The translations under genes and the position numbers were made by a program. Positions 58,539 to 64,000 of a DNA stretch of 64,000 bases are shown piece after piece. The DNA is taken from positions 1 through 64,000 of the forward strand of contig JAGVSM010004560.1 in NCBI GenBank assembly GCA_022494885.1, given 5' to 3'. This stretch comes from Micrasema longulum. Taxonomy: Eukaryota; Arthropoda; Insecta; Trichoptera; Brachycentridae. Numbering within the stretch: position 1 is the first letter of the stretch; each line of letters starts with the position of its first letter. The notes under the pieces are model-generated. The model worked only from the letters and a program-made list of their open reading frames with translations. It did not search any database and was not told the DNA's origin.

Positions 58539-59337
58539 CATAGAATTAAGAATAGTCCAGAAACCGCATAAGCACAACAAACAGAAGGCGACTAAACTAC
58601 TCTTAAAAGAGTAGTATTACGTTTTGACCCATTAGTTTCTTTGTAGACGTCGTTCAGTACGCAACTCCCGATTTAAATTCAACTATGCCGTTTTGTGTCG
58701 TTTTAAAGCCCACTTCAATACTGCTGGGATCTTTAAAAAACAGAATGAGATTACATTTCATTTGTAATTAGCAAATGCATGTGTAAGTAGCAAATGCATT
58801 ACATAAAAATTGAATTATTTTTCCATCTGTCAGATTGTCAAAAAAAAACAAAACTGTCATTTCGTTAGTGTTACCAAGGTAGTAAAAAAATTTACCCTAC
58901 TTTGCTCGTCTAATGAGAGAACTAATGAAAATTGGATCTCGGATTAAACAACGCCGTGGTGGACATTTGACCAACATTATCTTTAAAATATCAAATATTA
59001 TTTAACATGATATAAAAATATCAGTTTTATGTAAAATAAAATTTGTTTTATATTGTATGTTCAAAGTTCATTAATTCAATTACTCTTATTAAATGGTCCT
59101 TTTTTATCTACTCTGTTGTGTCAATCAATGTTTTCGCGTGCACAATAAAATTTTAGAGAAATTAACGAATTGCTTTTTTTAACCTTACATTTGTGTTATG
59201 ATTATATTTTTTCTCGCCTGGCAACATTACGCGGCGACTTCACGAATGCGCGCGGTGAAAGTAGGGCAAAGTGGGGGGATTTTTGGACACAGTTCAATGT
59301 ATTCAAATATGATTCTAGGACTATTCTTAATTCTATG
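58539..59337. mobile_element. Non-autonomous DNA element L, copy 2
   Basis: Same CATAGAATTAAGAATAGTCC ends. Internal blocks (ATTTTTCCATCTGTC, CCACGGCGTTGTT, AAGTTCATTAATTCAATTAC in their respective orientations) match copy 1 inverted. Flanks TATTTAAC and ATTTAAAC are near-duplicates, so the target site has decayed or shifted. Confidence 0.82.
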
Positions 59338-59924
59338 ATTTAAACACAACATAATATTAATTTACTCAAATTTTATCAATTTTCTTTTGCAATTTGAATT
59401 ATTGACTGTAAGACGAATTGAAGACTGTAAATTTTTTGTTTTTCCTATTGTACATGGTTCAGCCACTAGGTCTTTGAACATTATTATGTTGTTTAAAATT
59501 GTTTTACTTCTAAAAAATGGAAGCTTTTAGTACTATTCAAGTACCATGTCCTAATTATTTGGCTTATTGACAAGACAGGTTTTTAATTTAATTATGAGTA
59601 CTTAAAATTCCCAAGGCTAACCTCTTTGCAAATTAATATTGGAAACCCTACTTTAAGATAAATTCTATATTCATTTTCATCTTTTTTTTTCTGGAATTGA
59701 TTTACTTAAATTTAACAACACTAATTGAAAATATATATTAAAATCTAATGTAAAGAAAAAAAAGGAGTGGATTTGTGTATCTGAAATGAACAGATTATTT
59801 TGGTAGTTTTCTTTGAAAATCATTAATAAAAATGGTGGTTTCATTTTGACTTATAAAACCATTATATTTCAACGTAGTTTCCTTGTCTGCTTCATGTCTA
59901 ATGGTCCGCAAATATTAATTTAAA

Positions 59925-60002
59925 AATGTGTTTTTACACTAGAATATTTCGTAGTCCCTGGACTAGTCTGATGCGTAAGACTGATCATCTTACCTTCATG
60001 TC
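59925..60002 (+). mobile_element. SINE-B middle fragment
   Basis: TTTTTACACTAGAATATTTC, TAGTCCCTGGACTAG and GACTGATCATCTTACCTTCA match the family middle only. Confidence 0.65.
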
Positions 60003-60004
60003 AG

Positions 60005-60265
60005 AGGTTCTTTTCCGCTTATTATTCAGTTCTTCGCATTGGTCCATCCATGGCAAGCAAACTGGATATCTTCCATAGCTTTCATATCAAAGGTTGATTC
60101 ATATGAACCATTGACGTCATTCAAAGTAGTTCGTTTTTATTACAATGTTTTTTTTTTTTTGTACATTTTCAGGAAACTTTGCCATACAATTTAATGCTCC
60201 AATTTTTACCGCGCGCAAGAAAACATTTATTGTATCCGATTTCCCATAGGGCTGAAGTTCCTCAT
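60005..60265. mobile_element. MITE K 3' part, upstream of oxidase copy 2
   Basis: GGATATCTTCCATAGCTTTC, GACGTCATTCAAAGTAGTTC, CAATTTAATGCTCCAATTTT and GAAGTTCCTCATTATA match the right two-thirds of the family. The left end is replaced by a SINE-B fragment. Confidence 0.7.
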
Positions 60266-60444
60266 TATAGATGGAAATATAGATAAATGATGACGCTAGG
60301 AAATGTGCATTTAAACCCATTTTTATTAGATTTTTTTGTATGTTTAAATTTTTTTTTTTTATTTAGTTTATATTACATGGTAGTATTTAACATTTTCCTA
60401 GTTTAGTGAAGCATCCAAAAATTATACATGATCCAAACGGGGGG

Positions 60445-60820
60445 ACCAAATGATCCCAGCGCTTACTTGTATATGGCGTCAGGAGAATAAAACGTTGGAA
60501 GTGTTTATGATCGTGCAATAATGAATTTATTAATGTTTTTACGTAAATATATTTTACTCATTCATGTATTTTATTCATTTTTGTTAGTTTTTCCGAATGC
60601 TAATGTACATAAAGTGAAATTGACCCTTGTGTTATTTACGACTTTTTTGTTTTAATATTAAAAAAAAAAAAAGAACCAATTGAAAATTTAAAAACAGAAA
60701 CAGGAAAATGCTGCTTTCCATTATTTTCACGATTACAAAAAATATAGGGCAAATAGCTTCAATTTAATTAAAATTGGTCTATGGGGGATTCGAATCTCCC
60801 ACTTCGGTCCGGCTAGGTTA
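60445..60820 (-). repeat. Repeat G, minus-strand copy just upstream of oxidase copy 2
   Basis: Reverse complement of the 45800-46165 repeat over its whole length: CCTAGCCGGACC with GATTCGAATCCCCC at 60780-60820, TTTCACTTTATGTACATTAG near 60600-60625, and AGTAAGCGCTGG at its end near 60455. Confidence 0.6.
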
Positions 60821-60972
60821 AACTAAACTCTTTATTTCAGAGATGTTTTCTATACAATCACGTTTATATTGTTATTATATCCAAGAAACCAATTTCAAAA
60901 TATAAATATGGATAGCACCGAGCTTCTTCATCCAAATCCTTTTTCCGATTTATGTATTTCTTCTTTTGCAGA

Positions 60973-63332
60973 ATGGCATCGTCAAATTCGGAAATAAAAA
61001 GTATTCGGGAATTATTGCCTGATTTTCCCAATGGACCACTCACGGATTACAGAAAGAAAGCTTCATTCGACTGGAGGAAGATGAAATTAGCGGTGGAAGG
61101 AGAAGACATGATAAGATTTAAGGTATGTATAAATAAATTTATAATCTTGGAAGGCTGAGTGGTATCTTTTTTTTAATTTGGAGAAGATATAAAAGTCTAC
61201 GTTGTTAAATGCAGTTCTGTGTGTGAAATAAAACCAGAACCTTGAACAAGTGTTTTTACATTTTAGTCTATTATTATGTGATGGGTTAAGAAATGCTGAC
61301 TACAATTGTGATTTAAATCATTTTTGTTCAACTGCTTCTCTACCAAAAAAAGATATGGAGTGGAGATGAGTCTACCTTGTGGTCTATTTATTAGCATGTT
61401 TGTCTTTTATGTATGAGATCCCAAATTCGATTCCTGGCAAAGCTGATGTAAATTATTTATTTAAAAGGTATTTTTTCACTGCAATATTTCACAGACCCTG
61501 TTTTGGTACCTAATGTGAAGACTAATCATCTTACCGACAGAATAATGAGTCTGACTCGTAGTGTGTAACCCTTTCAAAATGTTCAAACTATGTGTCACAC
61601 TCGTAGCAACTTTATCAATTTGTAAAAATAAAATTAAAAAGTTGTTCTATACTTAAAAAATAGTATTTGTTTTGTATATCTCTAATAAATACTGATATAT
61701 TTCATTTAGAAATTTGTTTTCTTTCCTCCTTTTAATAGGCAGAAAATAAATGCAGCGCTTTGTAAATGCTTAAGTTTTCATGTTCACTTCCCAGGAATTT
61801 CTTCAACTCTATAGAGATTTCTATCTAGATAAAAATCCCAAGAGAGTTGAAATCAAGTACTTGTCTACAAAGGTCATACTGAAAAGGTATTTGATTAAAC
61901 TGTAGGTCAAGTATGTGTTGTCTGAAGCTATCAAAGACGTTTTTAAATTTCAATATAAATCTAAAGAATTGCTAATGGTTCCATTCAAATTTGAACCCTA
62001 ACAAGAGCCATCTAAATCTCCTTCATTTGACCATCCAACTTATTATTTTAAACATTTATATATTTTATTTTGTGTCGGCTTTCATATGTAAATTGTTTCG
62101 ACCTTTTCTGAAAATTCTCTTTCAAAATATAAATAAATAACATTTACTTTTATTGTTCAGAATAATTATTTGAATTTTTTATATGTATTTGAATAAGTAA
62201 TATTGAAAAAAAAAGATTTAGTTTAAAAGTTTAGATATTTATTAACTTTGTTTGCTACACCTTAAAATTATGCTGAACAGTTTCGGAACAAATTTACGTT
62301 TTCACCAAAAAACATTTGTGTTCGTAAACTAGCCAGCAAAAATATCTTATTTAGTTTTTTAAATAGTGTAAATTGTTTATTTTATATCTATCCAAATAGT
62401 TTTACGCATGTTCCAATATATTTTTTTTCTGCATATCAAAATGCCGCACACTTTCCACTTCATTCTTTATCTTTTTTTACAGAACAAGGTGTGGGATTTT
62501 TTAAAGAATAATGAAATATTTAGCTTGTCACCTGAAACACTTCCTCTAGATGAGCAAAGATATTTGGCACACAAGAGATTACGAGTGTTAAATACCGCCA
62601 ACTTAATGACCATAGAAATGGTAACTCTATTTACTTATTTATTTTATATGCTTGTCGAATTTTTAATAAATAAATAATAATAATAATAAATGAAAAAACA
62701 ACAATTGATTATATTATCCCTTACCTTGGCAGAAGGTTTTTTTTTTTACATATTTGATGGTTGAAAAGGCTTCAGAATCTTGTGATAATGCAGTTAAGAA
62801 TGAAAAATATGATAAAGCAGTTTTAACTGAGTGCAGTTTTACTCGTGTTTTAGTTCATGAGAAAAAATTCAATCGTATGTATTCTATAGAATTTATTGCC
62901 AAGAAAAGGCTTAAGAAATACTGTATTTTCTTAAATCTTTAAATGAAAACCAAATCAAAATTTCGACAAGTGCTGTGATATACTAGAATTATTTATCAAA
63001 TTATCTCATTTTTCAGATCATTTCTGACCCTAGAATACCGGCAGCGTGGATAGAATCCGTCTACATGTACGATGTATCCATGGCTGTAAAGCACAGCTTA
63101 ATCTATCAAATGTTTGCCAACGTTATCAGAGGGATGGGCACCGAGAGACATTACAAGTTTATTGAGGGTACAGAGGCATCTGAAATTTCCGGGTGCTTTG
63201 CGTTAACGGAAGTAGCCCACGGGTCAAACGCGAGGGGAATGAGAACAACTGCCACACATGATGTTACTAACAAACAGTTTATCATGCACAGTGCTGATTT
63301 CGAAGCAGCTAAATGTTGGGCAGGAAATTTAG
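60973..63332 (+). CDS. Acyl-CoA oxidase, ACOX3-like, tandem copy 2 (3' part beyond window)
   Basis: Exons 60973-61122, 62483-62620 and 63017-63332 join in frame to 201 residues; the gene runs out of the window after the third donor (GGTAAT). Seen: [20 protein letters not shown], then [19 protein letters not shown], an exon ending in TIEM, and [13 protein letters not shown], the acyl-CoA oxidase signature. Exons 2 and 3 are 138 and 316 bp, identical in length and phase to those of copy 1, and both genes lie on the same strand 6.5 kb apart, so they arose by tandem duplication. The proteins differ at many positions, so the duplication is not recent. The ATG at 60973 sits one base after a splice-acceptor-like TTTTGCAG, which implies an upstream exon that is either 5' UTR or an N-terminal extension (see 56788-56882). 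Role: peroxisomal acyl-CoA oxidation, by family. Confidence 0.92.
61368..61548 (+). mobile_element. SINE-B, old copy in intron 1 of oxidase copy 2
   Basis: Degenerate head (CAAATTCGATTCCTGGCA), AATATTTCACAGACCCTG and GACTAATCATCTTACC. Truncated 3' end. Confidence 0.55.
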
Positions 63333-63596
63333 GTAATCTTTTTTAATTAATCATATATTATTTTGTAATTAATTTAGGTATAACTAACATAAGTATTTTT
63401 AAAACATTAAAGTAAATCAAAACTCTAGATTTCAACGGGATCAAACAATCGGAAGTAGAATATTTTAAGGAATATACAAAAATAATTAAAAATAGGGTTT
63501 TGATTTCTACTTGCATTCATTCGGTATTTTAGTGATAGTTATTAGATTTTCTTAAAGCAACAGGAATATTTTTTTACTGTACAACACTTCAGGGGA

Positions 63597-63716
63597 ATTT
63601 ATTACACTGGTGAATTACAGCATAGAGCACCCGGGCTTGAGAGCAATCACATTTAATTTCTGTGTTCCCATAGGGAATCAAACCTGGAACCTTCCATCAC
63701 AGAGGCCGACTTGAAT
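63597..63716 (-). mobile_element. SINE-C copy, minus strand, in oxidase copy 2 intron
   Basis: Reverse complement of the SINE-C head (GAGGCCGACTTG end, AACCTTCCATCACAGAGGCC) and body (AGAGCACCCGGGCTTGAG). Tail truncated. Confidence 0.65.
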
Positions 63717-64000
63717 AAAATGCTATGAAAATACAAATGGTAACAAACCATGCGTGTTTTTATTTATTTTCATAAAATTTAGTGCATTTATTTTTTGGAA
63801 ACGTCCAATGTCTTGCAGGAAATCTACTTGCATAGCTTAGGTTTAAACTATGCAACTCAAAACTGTCTACAAATGTAAATGAAATACAATAAAATCATAA
63901 AAATCATCATGTTTCACCTTATTCTTGTTGCTATTCCTATCATCTATGTTTGAGTAATTGACCTTTCACATTATGATATGTTACAAGACAAAGTCCAGAT

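Overview
The window is about 70% A+T eukaryotic DNA: short exons with GT/AG introns, tRNA-derived SINEs, LINE fragments and many small inverted-repeat DNA elements. Protein matches (a Madm/NRBP pseudokinase and ACOX3-type acyl-CoA oxidases), a mariner remnant and TTAGG-like repeats point to an insect. A lepidopteran or close relative is my best guess from overall character, but nothing here proves the order.

Layout. (1) 1-17.4 kb holds no gene I can identify. It is filled with SINEs, LINE reverse-transcriptase pieces and inverted-repeat elements, several nested. (2) 17.45-29.66 kb, + strand: ten coding exons of the Madm/NRBP pseudokinase gene, from residue VDQRDVPG to the stop. The acidic N-terminal exon or exons were not found. 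Introns carry at least three copies of one ~360-440 bp inverted-repeat element plus SINEs. (3) 29.7-36.1 kb: 3' flank, inverted-repeat elements, a 97-bp tandem duplication and a degenerate mariner. (4) 36.1-37.85 kb, - strand: a large exon (579 codons plus stop) of an unrecognised, Asn/Lys/Thr-rich, repeat-bearing, probably secreted protein. (5) 37.9-45.4 kb: three full-length or nearly full-length SINE-B copies, LINE tails, and a perfect-looking 64-bp inverted repeat. (6) 45.48-54.44 kb, + strand: a complete 12-exon acyl-CoA oxidase gene (684 aa, ACOX3-like, C-terminal SNL). (7) 54.5-60.9 kb: more repeats and a possible upstream first exon for the next gene. (8) 60.97 kb to the window end, + strand: the first three exons of a second, tandem acyl-CoA oxidase. 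Its exons 2 and 3 have exactly the same lengths (138 and 316 bp) as those of the first copy.

The genes do not form an operon. The two oxidases are tandem paralogues likely acting in peroxisomal fatty-acyl-CoA oxidation, and Madm is an independent signalling/adaptor gene. Least explained are the orphan repeat-protein exon at 36.1-37.8 kb, the altered GGHGY signature in the first oxidase, a possible charged N-terminal extension on the second oxidase, and the dense nested landscape of apparently non-autonomous elements.
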